Source: Arsenophonus endosymbiont of Aphis craccivora (GTDB lineage: Bacteria > Pseudomonadota > Gammaproteobacteria > Enterobacterales > Enterobacteriaceae). Taken from it: a DNA stretch of 64,000 nucleotides. Below the pieces are notes generated by a model. It was given only the letters and a program-made list of their open reading frames with translations. It had not been told where the DNA came from and did no database searches. Position 1 is the first letter of the stretch, and each line of letters starts with the position of its first letter. Positions 21,607 to 31,886 of this stretch are shown piece by piece. The stretch lies in assembly GCF_013460135.1 (NCBI RefSeq), contig NZ_CP038155.1:434001-498000 (forward strand), written 5' to 3'. The position numbers and the translations under genes were made by a program.

Positions 21607-22661
21607 GGCTTTGTTGAATAAATCGAACTTTTAGGTGATTGGCGGAGCTGATCGCTAAATTCGTTTCAACATCAGGTCCCCATGGCAAAGCAAAAGTTTA
21701 AAATTACCAACTGGCCCGCGTACAACAAGGCACTCAGACAACGTGGTTCCCTGACGGTCTGGCTTGATGAGTCGGCCATCGCTGGATGGACTGACAGTTC
21801 TTCGCCTGAAGGTCGTGGCCGGCCGCTTTACTACAGCGATATGGCTGTTACCACTGTCCTGATGATGAAGCGTGTGTTTAACCTGTCGCTACGGGCATTA
21901 CAGGGCTTCGTTGATTCGATTTTTAAACTCATGTCTTTGCCGCTGTGCTGTCCGGACTACTCGCTGGTCAGCAGACGAGCAAAGAGCGTCAACATCAGCA
22001 TAAAAACGCCAACGCGTGGTGAAATCTCGCATCTGGTCATCGACAGTACCGGTCTGAAGGTCTTTGGCGAAGGTGAATGGAAAGTCAGGCAGCATGGGGC
22101 TGACAGACGAAGAGTGTGGCGCAAGCTTCATCTGGCAGCAGACAGTGTGACTCATGAGATTATCTGTGCCGACTTATCGCTCAGCGGAACGACAGATGCG
22201 CAGGCACTGCCGGGCCTGATTAACCAAACCCACCGGAAAATCAGGGAAGTGTCAGCAGACGGTGCTTATGACGCCTGTTACTGCCACGATGCGTTGCTAA
22301 GAAAGAAAATCAGGCCCCTTATCCCGCCGCGAAGCGGAGCGAAATACTGGCCGGATAAGTACCATGAACGTAACCATGCGGTGGCGAATCAGCGTCTGAG
22401 CAGGAGTAATGATATGTGGAAAAAGAAAGTGGGTTATCACCGGCGTTCAGTGGCAGAAACAGCGATGTTCCGCATAAAAACTTTGCTGGGTGGCCATCTG
22501 AGGCTGCGTGACTATGAGGCTCAGGTAGGTGAAGCAATGGCGATGGTCAAAGCGCTGAACCGTATGACGTTGTTGGGTATGCCACACAGCGTCAGGATCG
22601 GATAACAGCTGTAGCAGAGGGAGCCATCCTGTCGGCTAATTCTGATTTATTCAACAAAGCC
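21607..22661 (+). mobile_element. IS903-type element, copy 4, with perfect 9-bp target duplication
   Basis: A 1055-bp copy flanked by CATAATATT on both sides, inserted between the cation transporter and galE. One of two copies here with an uninterrupted full-length transposase, so a candidate autonomous element. It sits about 75 bp before the galE start and may have displaced its promoter. Confidence 0.97.
21682..22605 (+). CDS. IS903-type DDE transposase, intact
   Basis: 307 residues, the usual IS903 length, with Asp121 (HLVIDSTGL), Asp193 (EVSADGAYD) and Glu259 (RRSVAETAMF). Leu86 is TTG. The protein binds the 18-bp ends and cuts and rejoins DNA, giving 9-bp duplications. Likely source of transposase for the defective copies nearby. 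Confidence 0.95.
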   Translation: MAKQKFKITNWPAYNKALRQRGSLTVWLDESAIAGWTDSSSPEGRGRPLYYSDMAVTTVLMMKRVFNLSLRALQGFVDSIFKLMSLPLCCPDYSLVSRRAKSVNISIKTPTRGEISHLVIDSTGLKVFGEGEWKVRQHGADRRRVWRKLHLAADSVTHEIICADLSLSGTTDAQALPGLINQTHRKIREVSADGAYDACYCHDALLRKKIRPLIPPRSGAKYWPDKYHERNHAVANQRLSRSNDMWKKKVGYHRRSVAETAMFRIKTLLGGHLRLRDYEAQVGEAMAMVKALNRMTLLGMPHSVRIG

Positions 22662-22737
22662 CATAATATTATGTTCATGGCTTATTTGCTCATCCAGGCA
22701 ATCTCCTAATTTAATTAAGGTTGGAAAAGAGGTTAAT

Positions 22738-23757
22738 GTGGAAATATTAGTAACAGGCGGTATGGGTTATATTGGTAGTCACACATGCGTTCAGATGTTG
22801 GCAGCGGGGATGCAGCCTGTTATTTTAGATAATTTGTGTAATGCCAGTAGTGAAGTATTGGCGCGAATAGAAACATTAACGGGTTTTCGTGCAGTTTTTT
22901 ATCATGGAGATGTACGTGATGAAAAATTATTAGACACTATTTTTTCCAACCATACTATTAAAGCCGTTATTCATTTTGCTGGATTAAAAGCGGTTGGTGA
23001 ATCAGTTACTAAGCCTCTTGAATATTATGATAATAATGTCAATGGCACGCTGGTATTAGCGCGTAGTATGCATCGTGCTGGTATAAAAAATATTATTTTT
23101 AGCTCTTCTGCCACCGTTTATGGTGATCCGGCAACGGTGCCTATCACCGAAGAGTTTCCGATTGGCAATACCACTAATCCATACGGTAGCAGTAAATTTA
23201 TGGTAGAGCGCTGTTTATCGGATCTCCAGTATGCTGATAATAGTTGGTCGGTTACCCTGCTTCGTTATTTTAATCCGGTTGGGGCACATCCATCCGGCAC
23301 GATGGGGGAAGATCAGCAAGGTATACCTAATAATTTGACACCTTATATCACTCAGGTAGCCATTGGTCGGCAGCAGAAATTGATGATTTTTGGTGATGAT
23401 TATCCTACCCCAGATGGCACAGGAGTGCGTGATTATATTCATGTCATGGATCTCGCTGATGGGCATATTGCGGCACTTAAATCAGTTGGTTTTAAGCCTG
23501 GTTTACACATTTACAATTTAGGCACAGGTAATGGGACAAGTGTATTAGAGATGCTGAAAGCATTTGAAGAAGCTTGTGGTAAAAAAATCGCCTATGAAAT
23601 CAGTCCTCACCGACCAGGTGATATTGCTGAATGTTGGTCAAGTTCTGCTAAAGCTGAACGTGATTTGGGATGGAAAGCCACTCGCTCAATTCAACAGATG
23701 GCTGCTGATGGATGGCGTTGGCAATGTCAGAATCCACAAGGTTATGGTAAAAAATAA
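22738..23757 (+). CDS. galE: UDP-glucose 4-epimerase GalE
   Basis: GalE interconverts UDP-glucose and UDP-galactose with bound NAD. The 339 residues have the Rossmann motif TGGMGYIGSH, the catalytic pair in YGSSKFMVER (YxxxK) and SSSATVYG with the catalytic Ser/Thr. The start is GTG, supported by AGAGG five to six bases upstream and by alignment. No galTKM genes follow, so it probably serves envelope polysaccharide rather than galactose use. Intact. Confidence 0.96.
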   Translation: MEILVTGGMGYIGSHTCVQMLAAGMQPVILDNLCNASSEVLARIETLTGFRAVFYHGDVRDEKLLDTIFSNHTIKAVIHFAGLKAVGESVTKPLEYYDNNVNGTLVLARSMHRAGIKNIIFSSSATVYGDPATVPITEEFPIGNTTNPYGSSKFMVERCLSDLQYADNSWSVTLLRYFNPVGAHPSGTMGEDQQGIPNNLTPYITQVAIGRQQKLMIFGDDYPTPDGTGVRDYIHVMDLADGHIAALKSVGFKPGLHIYNLGTGNGTSVLEMLKAFEEACGKKIAYEISPHRPGDIAECWSSSAKAERDLGWKATRSIQQMAADGWRWQCQNPQGYGKK

Positions 23758-24033
23758 TAGCTAGATTGTGGTTTGATTTGTAATAGTAAACATCAATACC
23801 CAGCAGATCAGTTTGTCTCTTGAATAAGATTTATGATCAAGTGATAGGCAAAAATGCTGGGTTGCTGTTATTGAAAAGCTGAATGATAACAGTATATTTG
23901 TCCTGTTTAGAACAGTTGATATCAATGTAGGGTATAGATATTGCAAAGCTTCACGCTTGGACAAGTTAGGTAGTTAGCTTGTATTAATGTTTTTTTATTC
24001 TACTTATTTTGGTGTGTATGTTAAAATTGGTAA

Positions 24034-25019
24034 GGCTTTGTTGAATAAATCGAACTTTTAGGTGATTGGCGGATCTGATCGCTAAATTCGTTTCAACATC
24101 AGGTCCCCATGGCAAAGCAAAAGTTTAAAATTACTAACTGGCCCGCGTACAACAAGGCACTCAGACAACGCGGTTCCCTGACGGTCTGGCTTGATGAGTC
24201 GGCCATCGCTGGATGGACTGACAGTTCTTCGCCTGAAGGTCGTGGCCGGCCGCTTTACTACAGCGATATGGCTGTTACCACTGTCCTGATGATGAAGCGT
24301 GTGTTTAACCTGTCGCTACGGGCATTACAGGGCTTCGTTGATTCGATTTTTAAACTCATGTCTTTGCCGCTGTGCTGTCCGGACTACTCGCTGGTCAGCA
24401 GACGAGCAAAGAGCGTCAACATCAGCATAAAAACGCCAACGCGTGGTGAAATCTCGCATCTGGTCATCGACAGTACCGGTCTGAAGGTCTTTGGCGAAGG
24501 TGAATGGAAAGTCAGGCAGCATGGGGCTGACAGACGAAGAGTGTGGCGCAAGCTTCATCTGGCAGCAGACAGTGTGAATCATGAGATTATCTGTGCCGAC
24601 TTATCGCTCAGCGGAACGACAGATGCGCAGGCACTGCCGGGCATGATTAACCAAACCCACCGGAAAATCAGGCCCCTTATCCCGCCGCAAAGCGGAGCGA
24701 AATACTGGCCGGACAAGTACCATGAACGTAACCATGCGGTGGCGAATCAGCGTCTGAGCAGGAGTAATTATATGTGGAAAAAGAAAGTGGGTTATCACCG
24801 GCGTTCAGTGGCAGAAACAGCGATGTTCCGCATAAAAACTTTGCTGGGTGGCCATCTGAGCCTGCGTGACTATGAGGCTCAGGTAGGTGAAGCAATGGCG
24901 ATGGTCAAAGCGCTGAACCGTATGACGTTGTTGGGTATGCCACACAGCGTCAGGATCGGATAACAGCTGTAGCAGAGGGAGCCATCCTGTCGGCTAATTC
25001 TGATTTATTCAACAAAGCC
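24034..25019 (+). mobile_element. IS903-type element, copy 5, internally deleted, no target duplication
   Basis: 986 bp, that is 69 bp short. Both terminal repeats remain. Flanks AATTGGTAA and CTTGCTCCA do not match. It joins galE sequence to the interior of dprA, so a rearrangement or deletion happened here. Confidence 0.95.
24109..24963 (+). pseudogene. IS903-type transposase lacking residues 189-211 (catalytic Asp193 lost)
   Basis: The frame stays open for 284 residues, but the segment EVSADGAYD...KKIR is gone. The deletion joins two copies of AAAATCAGG, so it arose by recombination or slippage between short direct repeats. Losing the second catalytic Asp should kill activity; a dominant-negative effect is conceivable. 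Confidence 0.93.
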
Positions 25020-25745
25020 CTTGCTCCAATGCACATTTAGCTGTAATTAATGAACCACTTTTTAATCCAGCCTCAATCACAACGACGGCTTTACTTAAGC
25101 CACTAATTATACGATTTCGACGCGGCAAATTCTTGGCTAATGGAGGAGTATCTGGTAGATATTCTGATACTAACGCCCCTTGCTCCTTAATTTTATCCGC
25201 CAAACTAGTATGTTGGGTTGGATATAATTTATTTAAACCACTACCTAATACAGCAACAGTTATTCCATCATGTTTTAATGCAGTTTTATGGCTAATTCCA
25301 TCAATACCTATTGCTAAACCAATGGTATTATAAATTTGTGATGTACCAGTTCCTGACTAAATATTTGAGCCCATTTCTCACCATAAAAATCATTATAACG
25401 ACTCCCTACCAAAGCAATTTGAGTAGAAGAAAGCGCTTTCTCTTTACCAGCAACGAAGAGTATAATTGGTGGCGAATATATCTGTTTTAATAAATATGGA
25501 TAATTTGGATCGGATAACGTAATGAGTTTATGCTCGCTTACATCAAGCCATTTCATTGCCGCATAAATAGCTTTTGAATTTGCATGAGTAAATTGTATAC
25601 ATTGATTCGGTGATAACCCACATGCCCGAAGAGAAGCAATTTTAACATTATTTAATGCAATAAGTTTCTCTACAATTGCAGCAGCATTGACAGTTGAAAG
25701 ATGAGAGACCATTCTCATACGTAACCATATTTACATTGGATCCAT
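25020..25745 (-). pseudogene. dprA: DNA processing protein dprA (smf), three lesions
   Basis: DprA loads RecA on incoming single-stranded DNA during transformation. The original start is MDPM at 25745; codon 5 is TAA (25731-25733) where E. coli has Glu before IWLR, and the frame then continues MRMVSHLSTV. Around 25320-25335 a frameshift separates VGSRYNDFYGEKWAQ from GLAIGIDGISHKTA. The gene then stops at IS copy 5 after SGSLITAKCALEQG, losing about the last 140 residues. It is divergent from def, as in E. coli. Confidence 0.93.
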
Positions 25746-25870
25746 ATACTTTCCTGACTTAATTGGCAATAAGTGTGTTCCATTTATAACCAATACTGTC
25801 AATCATAATGAGAAATGTCTAGAATAGGTATTAAATAACTTTCACTTTTTGGATATAGCTTTAAACATTT

Positions 25871-26386
25871 ATGTCAGTATTAAATATATTACATTACCCA
25901 GATGAGCGTCTTCGCAAAATTGCAGAACCGTTAAAAAAAGTTGATGCAGAAATACAACGTATCGTGAATGATATGTTTGAAACGATGTATGAAGAAGAAG
26001 GTATTGGTTTAGCCGCAACACAGGTCAATATTCATCAAAGAATTATTGTTATAGACGTTTCAGAATCTCGTAATGAAAGATTGGTACTTATAAATCCTGT
26101 TATCCTAGAAACAGCTGGTGAAACTGGAATTGAAGAAGGTTGTCTTTCTGTACCGGAACAACGGGCATTTGTATCTCGTGCTAAATGGATCAAAATTAAA
26201 GCCTTAGATATCAATGGAAAAGAGTTTGAATTAGAAACTGATGATCTACTTGCTATCTGTATTCAACATGAAATAGATCATCTAAATGGCAAATTATTTA
26301 TTGACTATCTTTCTGCATTAAAACGCCAACGCATTAGGCAGAAAATTGAAAAGCTTGAACGTCTAAAAGCTAAAACAACAAAATGA
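25871..26386 (+). CDS. def: Peptide deformylase Def
   Basis: Def removes the formyl group from new proteins. The three family motifs are present in 171 residues: [20 protein letters not shown] (metal Cys) and QHEIDHLNG (metal His pair and catalytic Glu). Start [15 protein letters not shown] matches E. coli. First gene of def-fmt-rsmB-trkA. Intact. Confidence 0.98.
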   Translation: MSVLNILHYPDERLRKIAEPLKKVDAEIQRIVNDMFETMYEEEGIGLAATQVNIHQRIIVIDVSESRNERLVLINPVILETAGETGIEEGCLSVPEQRAFVSRAKWIKIKALDINGKEFELETDDLLAICIQHEIDHLNGKLFIDYLSALKRQRIRQKIEKLERLKAKTTK

Positions 26387-26420
26387 TATTTATCATATTT
26401 TATAATATAGGGATCTTTAC

Positions 26421-27395
26421 GTGTCAGACTGTCTACGCATCATTTTTGCCGGCACCCCAGATTTTGCAGCACAACATTTAGCTGCATTACTTGGTATCAA
26501 GGATAAGTATCAAATTGTTGGCGTTCTGACACAACCTGATAAACCATTTGGAAGAGGGCAAAAACTCGCATCAAGCCCAGTAAAAACGCTAGCCGAAGAA
26601 AATAATATTCCTATTTTTCAGCCAACAAATCTAAAAACAACAGACAGTCAGCGCTGGATTGAAAATCAGCATGCCGATGTTATGGTTGTTGTCGCATATG
26701 GCCTAATTTTACCTGAAATTGTATTAAATATGCTACCAATGGGCTGCCTGAATGTTCATGGCTCACTACTACCCCGCTGGAGAGGCGCAGCGCCAATTCA
26801 ACGCTCAATTTGGGCTGGTGATAAAGAAACCGGTATTACGATTATGCAAATGGATATTGGTCTGGATACCGGAGATATGCTTTACAAAGTTAGCTGCCCT
26901 ATTGAACTAAAAGATACTAGCGCAACCCTATATCAAAAACTTGCAAAACTAGGCCCTATTGCACTCCTACATACTATTGATTTACTCACTTCAGGGCAAG
27001 CAAAACCAGAAGAACAAAATGATACATTCGCTAACTATGCTGAAAAACTGAGTAAAGATGAAGCATTAATTTATTGGACACTTTCGGCTGAAGAAATTGA
27101 GCGATGTATCCGTGCATTCAATCCTTGGCCAGTAAGTTATTTTATTGTTGCAGATCAACCTATTAAAGTTTGGTATGCCGAACTCATTGATCATGAAATT
27201 GACGCTTCACCACCGGGAACAATTTTAAGTGCAGATAAAACAGGGATTAAAGTGGCAACCGCGAAAGGTATTTTAAATATCTTAAAAATACAACCGGCCG
27301 GTAAAAAAATAATGTTAGCTAGTGATTTTCTAAACTCTCGTCACGGATGGTTTATTCCTGGCAGAATAATAAATTCAGCATTGCAACCAAATTAG
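26421..27395 (+). CDS. fmt: Methionyl-tRNA formyltransferase Fmt
   Basis: Fmt formylates initiator Met-tRNA using 10-formyl-THF, the reaction that Def later reverses on proteins. 324 residues with [12 protein letters not shown], the catalytic [17 protein letters not shown] and [10 protein letters not shown], then the C-terminal OB-like domain. The start codon is GTG ([11 protein letters not shown]) 35 bp after def. Slightly longer than the E. coli protein at the C-terminus. Intact. Confidence 0.97.
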   Translation: MSDCLRIIFAGTPDFAAQHLAALLGIKDKYQIVGVLTQPDKPFGRGQKLASSPVKTLAEENNIPIFQPTNLKTTDSQRWIENQHADVMVVVAYGLILPEIVLNMLPMGCLNVHGSLLPRWRGAAPIQRSIWAGDKETGITIMQMDIGLDTGDMLYKVSCPIELKDTSATLYQKLAKLGPIALLHTIDLLTSGQAKPEEQNDTFANYAEKLSKDEALIYWTLSAEEIERCIRAFNPWPVSYFIVADQPIKVWYAELIDHEIDASPPGTILSADKTGIKVATAKGILNILKIQPAGKKIMLASDFLNSRHGWFIPGRIINSALQPN

Positions 27396-27444
27396 TAATA
27401 AATTTCTTGTTTGCATTTATGATTAGTGGGTAATTATATTTAAC

Positions 27445-28725
27445 ATGAATAAAAAATATAACCTTAGAAGCATTTGTGCCCAAGTCATTGCCCAGGTTAT
27501 TGATCAAAAACAATCATTAAGCACTGTACTGCCCGAATGGCAAAAAAATATATCAGATAAAGATAAAGCTCTTTTACAAGAACTCAGTTTTGGTGTACTT
27601 AGAGTGTTACCCTTATTGGAATGGTTTATTCAAAAATTAATAACTAAACCATTAAAGGGAAAAAAACGCATTATTCACTATCTTATTATGGTAGGAATTT
27701 ACCAACTTCATTTTACTCGTATTCTCCCACACGCCGCACTAGCAGAAACTGTTGATGGTGCTATCACACTGAAACACCCTCAACTAACAGGCTTAATTAA
27801 TGGTGTATTAAGACAATTTCAACGGCAAGAACAAGCATTAAATGCAAAAGCCAATAATAATGAAAGCAATTATTTACATCCTAAATGGCTATTAGAAAAA
27901 ATTCAGCAAGTTTATCCTGCTCAGTGGGAAGAGATTATTGAGGCCAATAACCAAAAACCACCTATGTGGCTAAGAGTAAATCAATTGTATCATTCTACTC
28001 ACGATTATCTAATACTATTACAGCAAGCAGGTATAGAGGCCAGTTTAAGCAAAGACAGTAAATTCGCTATCAAATTACAAAAACCGTGTGCGGTTAACCA
28101 ATTACCAGGCTTTGACCAAGGTTGGGTAACAATTCAAGATTTATCTGCTCAACAATGCGTTGAATTACTAGCACCTAAACATGGTGAATATATCCTTGAC
28201 CTTTGCGCAGCTCCAGGTGGTAAAACAACTTATATACTAGAACTTGCTCCCAAAGCGGATGTTTTAGCGGTTGATATTGATGAACTACGAATAAAACGTA
28301 TCCAAGAAAATCTTAATCGACTAAAATTACATGCAAGAGTTATTGTTGGTGATGGACGTAGACCACTAGAATGGCCATCGGGTGCGAAATTTGATCGTAT
28401 ATTGCTAGATGCACCTTGCTCTGCGACAGGTGTAATTCGTAGGCATCCGGATATAAAATGGTTAAGAAAACCGACAGATATCCAGCAGTTAGTTAAATTA
28501 CAATATGAAATTCTAGAAGCTATCTGGCCTTATTTAAAAACCAATGGCATCCTGGTTTATGCAACTTGCTCAATTTTACCGGATGAAAACAAAGAACAAA
28601 TACAGAAATTTCTTTTTCATCATCCTGAAGCATCTTTAAATAACAATATGGAACTAGGCCAACAAATATTACCAACTCAACGTGGAGGAGACGGTTTCTT
28701 TTATGCTTCTCTGATAAAAAATTAA
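27445..28725 (+). CDS. rsmB: 16S rRNA m5C967 methyltransferase RsmB
   Basis: RsmB methylates C967 of 16S rRNA. The 426 residues have an N-terminal NusB-like RNA-binding domain (about 1-140) and a SAM domain with [27 protein letters not shown] (Cys of motif VI-IV pair) and [11 protein letters not shown] (catalytic Cys). Third gene of the def operon. Intact. Confidence 0.97.
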   Translation: MNKKYNLRSICAQVIAQVIDQKQSLSTVLPEWQKNISDKDKALLQELSFGVLRVLPLLEWFIQKLITKPLKGKKRIIHYLIMVGIYQLHFTRILPHAALAETVDGAITLKHPQLTGLINGVLRQFQRQEQALNAKANNNESNYLHPKWLLEKIQQVYPAQWEEIIEANNQKPPMWLRVNQLYHSTHDYLILLQQAGIEASLSKDSKFAIKLQKPCAVNQLPGFDQGWVTIQDLSAQQCVELLAPKHGEYILDLCAAPGGKTTYILELAPKADVLAVDIDELRIKRIQENLNRLKLHARVIVGDGRRPLEWPSGAKFDRILLDAPCSATGVIRRHPDIKWLRKPTDIQQLVKLQYEILEAIWPYLKTNGILVYATCSILPDENKEQIQKFLFHHPEASLNNNMELGQQILPTQRGGDGFFYASLIKN

Positions 28726-28774
28726 CACTACTATTTTGAATAAATACTCAATCTGGCAGTAAGATAAAAATATA

Positions 28775-30151
28775 ATGAAAATTATCATATTAGGTGCAGG
28801 ACAAGTTGGTGGAACACTTGCAGAAAATTTAGTTGATGAAAACAACGATATCACTATCGTTGATACTAATACTGAACGTTTGCGCCAGCTACAAGATAAA
28901 TTCGACCTAAGAGTTGTCAGTGGGCATGGCTCATACCCTAGGATCCTAAGGGAAGCCGGTGCTGAAGATGCTGATATGTTAGTCGCTGTGACAAATTCAG
29001 ATGAAACTAATATGATTGCATGCCAAATGGCTTATTCTCTTTTTAATACGCCAAATAAAGTTGCTAGAATACGCGCATCTGAATATATCAAAGAAACTGA
29101 AAAACTTTTTACACCTGATCACATACCGATTGATTATCTTATTTCTCCAGAGCAGCTTGTCATTGATTATATTTATAAATTAATCCAATATCCTGGTGCA
29201 CTTCAGGTTGTTAACTTCGCCAGTGGTAAAGTAAGTATTGTTGCTGCAAAAGCCTACTATGGAGGTTCATTAGTAGGAAATTCCCTCTTAAATTTACGCG
29301 AACATTTACCCCATATTGATACCCGAATTGCTGCTATATTTCGCCAAGATAGACCCATTAGACCACAGGGATCCACTATTATTGAGGCAGGAGATGAAAT
29401 CTTCTTTGTTGTAGCCACTGAGCATATTCGTGCTGTAATGAGCGAACTGCAACGACTGGAAAAACCCTACAAGCGAATTATGATAGTTGGTGGTGGCAAT
29501 GTTGGTGCAGGGCTAGCAAAACAGCTAGAAAAAGATTACAGCGTCAAATTAATAGAACGTGATCAAGAAAGAGCAACCGAATTAGCAGAACTATTACATG
29601 ATACAATCGTGTTTTATGGTGATGCTTCAGATCAAGAGCTTTTAGCGGAAGAACATATTGAGCAAACAGATGTTTTTATAGCACTGACTAATGATGATGA
29701 AGCCAATATTATGTCAGCTATGCTTGCCAAAAAAATGGGCGCAAAGAAAGTGATGGTTCTTATCCAACGTTCTGCTTATGTTGATCTGGTACAAGGAGGA
29801 GTCATTGATATCGCTATATCACCTCAACAAGCAACAATTTCTGCTTTATTAGGACATGTTCGTAAAGCAGATATAATTAATGTTTCATCCTTACGTAAAG
29901 GCGTTGCTGAAGCGATAGAAGCTATTGCTCACGGTGATGAAAACACATCCAAAGTTGTTGGTAGAAAAATTTCAGAAATAAAGCTTCCTCCAGGCACAAT
30001 TATCGGTGCTATTGTTCGTGATGATGAAGTCATCATTGCAAATAGCTATCATATTATTGAACAAGATGATCACATCATTATGTTCATTACTGATAAAAAA
30101 CATGTTCCTGAAGTAGAAAAGATCTTCCAACCTAGCCCATTCTTTTTGTAA
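28775..30151 (+). CDS. trkA: Trk potassium uptake NAD-binding subunit TrkA
   Basis: TrkA is the cytosolic peripheral subunit gating TrkH/TrkG potassium channels. The 458 residues are two tandem RCK units: [15 protein letters not shown] at the N-terminus and [16 protein letters not shown] near residue 235, each followed by a TrkA-C domain. Length equals E. coli. Intact, 50 bp after rsmB. Confidence 0.97.
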   Translation: MKIIILGAGQVGGTLAENLVDENNDITIVDTNTERLRQLQDKFDLRVVSGHGSYPRILREAGAEDADMLVAVTNSDETNMIACQMAYSLFNTPNKVARIRASEYIKETEKLFTPDHIPIDYLISPEQLVIDYIYKLIQYPGALQVVNFASGKVSIVAAKAYYGGSLVGNSLLNLREHLPHIDTRIAAIFRQDRPIRPQGSTIIEAGDEIFFVVATEHIRAVMSELQRLEKPYKRIMIVGGGNVGAGLAKQLEKDYSVKLIERDQERATELAELLHDTIVFYGDASDQELLAEEHIEQTDVFIALTNDDEANIMSAMLAKKMGAKKVMVLIQRSAYVDLVQGGVIDIAISPQQATISALLGHVRKADIINVSSLRKGVAEAIEAIAHGDENTSKVVGRKISEIKLPPGTIIGAIVRDDEVIIANSYHIIEQDDHIIMFITDKKHVPEVEKIFQPSPFFL

Positions 30152-30240
30152 AAATTTTGATAGAAATATATTAATAGATATTATAATTTAAACATTCTTA
30201 TAAAATTTTACGTTCTATTTTGATTAATGGTGAGGGGACT

Positions 30241-30639
30241 ATGAGCTTTTTAAAAGAATTCCGTGAATTTGCAATGAAAGGCAACGTTCTTGATCTAGCT
30301 GTGGGTGTTATTATTGGTGCAGCATTTGGCAAAATTGTTTCTTCTCTTGTTGCAGATATTATTATGCCTCCCCTTGGATTACTTATCGGCGGTATTGATT
30401 TTAAGCAATTTCATTTTGTCTTAAAGGAAGCCCACGATAATATACCTGCTGTTACTATGAATTATGGTGTATTTATTCAAAATATTTTTGATTTTCTAAT
30501 CATCGCTATAGCAATTTTTATTGCGATAAAACTTATAAATAAATTGCGTCGCGAAAAAGAAGAAGCACCAGCAGCAGCACCAACTAAAGAAGTCACATTA
30601 TTAACAGAAATTCGTGATTTATTAAAAAAACAAAAATAA
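30241..30639 (+). CDS. mscL: Large-conductance mechanosensitive channel MscL
   Basis: MscL is a pentameric inner-membrane channel that opens under hypo-osmotic stress. The start [20 protein letters not shown] at 30241 follows GAGGGG and fits the family; an in-frame ATG seven codons upstream does not. Two membrane segments (about 16-45 and 73-98) and a charged C-terminal helix are visible in 132 residues. A large hairpin begins 3 bp after the stop. Intact. Confidence 0.97.
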   Translation: MSFLKEFREFAMKGNVLDLAVGVIIGAAFGKIVSSLVADIIMPPLGLLIGGIDFKQFHFVLKEAHDNIPAVTMNYGVFIQNIFDFLIIAIAIFIAIKLINKLRREKEEAPAAAPTKEVTLLTEIRDLLKKQK

Positions 30640-30642
30640 TCA

Positions 30643-30701
30643 AAACTAGTGGGTTAGTAATGCGTAATTTTAAAAATTTATTATTACTAACCCACTAGTT
30701 T
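30643..30701. terminator. Perfect 19-bp hairpin shared by mscL and arfA; contains the arfA stop in its loop
   Basis: Two 19-base arms (30643-30661 and 30683-30701) are exact complements with a 21-base loop. On the minus strand the arm lies inside the last arfA codons and is followed by GATTATTTTTG, a T-rich tract suited to termination. In arfA genes of other proteobacteria such a hairpin is cut by RNase III or terminates transcription before the stop codon, giving non-stop mRNA. Confidence 0.85.
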
Positions 30702-30846
30702 GCTCTTTACTATGTTTCATTTTTCTTTGATAACTCCATTTTCCTTTTTTATTTTTTTCAATTCGTTGCCTAAACAGATGATCATACAGTATCGCCTCTA
30801 CTGTAATCTTCTTTATAAGGCCTCGTTTATGCTGATAATTTGCAAT
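30670..30846 (-). CDS. arfA: Alternative ribosome-rescue factor ArfA, ATT at the start position
   Basis: ArfA recruits RF2 to stalled ribosomes when tmRNA fails. The 58 codons read NYQHKRGLIKK, LYDHLFRQRIEKNKKGKWSY and RKMKH, matching E. coli ArfA residue for residue in the core. The aligned start codon is ATT at 30844-30846 with GGAG eight bases upstream; no in-frame ATG, GTG or TTG is seen near it. The last codons and the TAA (30670-30672) lie within the 19-bp hairpin, so cleavage or termination there would yield non-stop mRNA that tmRNA can tag, the known control of arfA. The gene sits between mscL and zntR as in E. coli. It may use ATT (as infC does) or have lost its start; substitutions at DNAIEALL and GKGSY leave decay possible. 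Confidence 0.75.
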   Translation of the reverse strand: MANYQHKRGLIKKITVEAILYDHLFRQRIEKNKKGKWSYQRKMKHSKEQTSGLVIINF

Positions 30847-30929
30847 ACCAAATTCTCCAATATCAATGACTTTTTAAATAAACATCTATAACATTTTATT
30901 TCATCCAAAACGGACATATCATTTAATGT

Positions 30930-31337
30930 TTACTGGCGGCCTTGTGCAAGGATCTCTAAAATTGAACATCCAGTACTAACATGTTTACTACCACAACAAG
31001 CCGCACTAAGCATTTTTAATGAATTTCTCATTCTCTCCATCTCTATAATTTTAATTTCAATCTCCTGCAAGCGAGCATCCACAATATTTTTCGACTCCTG
31101 GCAAGTATGATGGGCAGGATCAATGCGAATAGACAATAATTCTGAAATAGATTCCAAAGTAAAGCCTAACTGCTTAACATAACGAATAAAACGTAAACGT
31201 TGTAAATCTTTTTTGCTATAAAGACGATAACCACTTTCTGTACGATTAGGACGTTCCATTAGCCCTTGTTTTTCATAGAAACGAATTGTATCGGTTGTAA
31301 CATCTGCTAACTTAGCTAATTTACCTATATGATACAT
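30930..31337 (-). CDS. zntR: Zn(II)-responsive MerR-family activator ZntR
   Basis: ZntR activates the zinc exporter gene zntA by twisting its promoter. The 135 residues start MYHIGKLAKLADVTTDTIRF (winged helix) and carry the metal-site cysteines in HTCQES and AACCGSKHVSTGCS. Start 31337 is chosen for AGAGGTGG just upstream and for alignment; a GTG two codons earlier is possible. Intact. zntA is not in the window. Confidence 0.95.
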   Translation of the reverse strand: MYHIGKLAKLADVTTDTIRFYEKQGLMERPNRTESGYRLYSKKDLQRLRFIRYVKQLGFTLESISELLSIRIDPAHHTCQESKNIVDARLQEIEIKIIEMERMRNSLKMLSAACCGSKHVSTGCSILEILAQGRQ

Positions 31338-31417
31338 AACCACCTCTTATATATGTATAAATATTATCCACTATGATAGCAAACTATGAAATGACAAAAA
31401 GTTAATTTTTAGATAAT

Positions 31418-31445
31418 AAAAAACCGGGATTAATCCCGGTTTTTT
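31418..31445 (-). terminator. Terminator of the alpha operon after rplQ
   Basis: The palindrome CCGGGATTAATCCCGG (31424-31439) is flanked by A6 and T6, giving an intrinsic terminator that can work in both directions. It lies 14 bp beyond the rplQ stop. Confidence 0.93.
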
Positions 31446-31459
31446 ATGTAATTGCAAAT

Positions 31460-31873
<414 letters not shown>

Positions 31874-31886
31874 TTAACCTGTGATC

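Noticed and set aside
30643-30701. Large hairpin as a simple mscL terminator
   Set aside because: No T-run follows it on the plus strand, and it overlaps arfA codons in the way known for arfA control; a terminator role is more likely for the minus strand.
30700-30891. 63-codon plus-strand frame after mscL
   Set aside because: It is antisense to arfA, whose protein similarity is on the minus strand; the plus-strand product has no family features.
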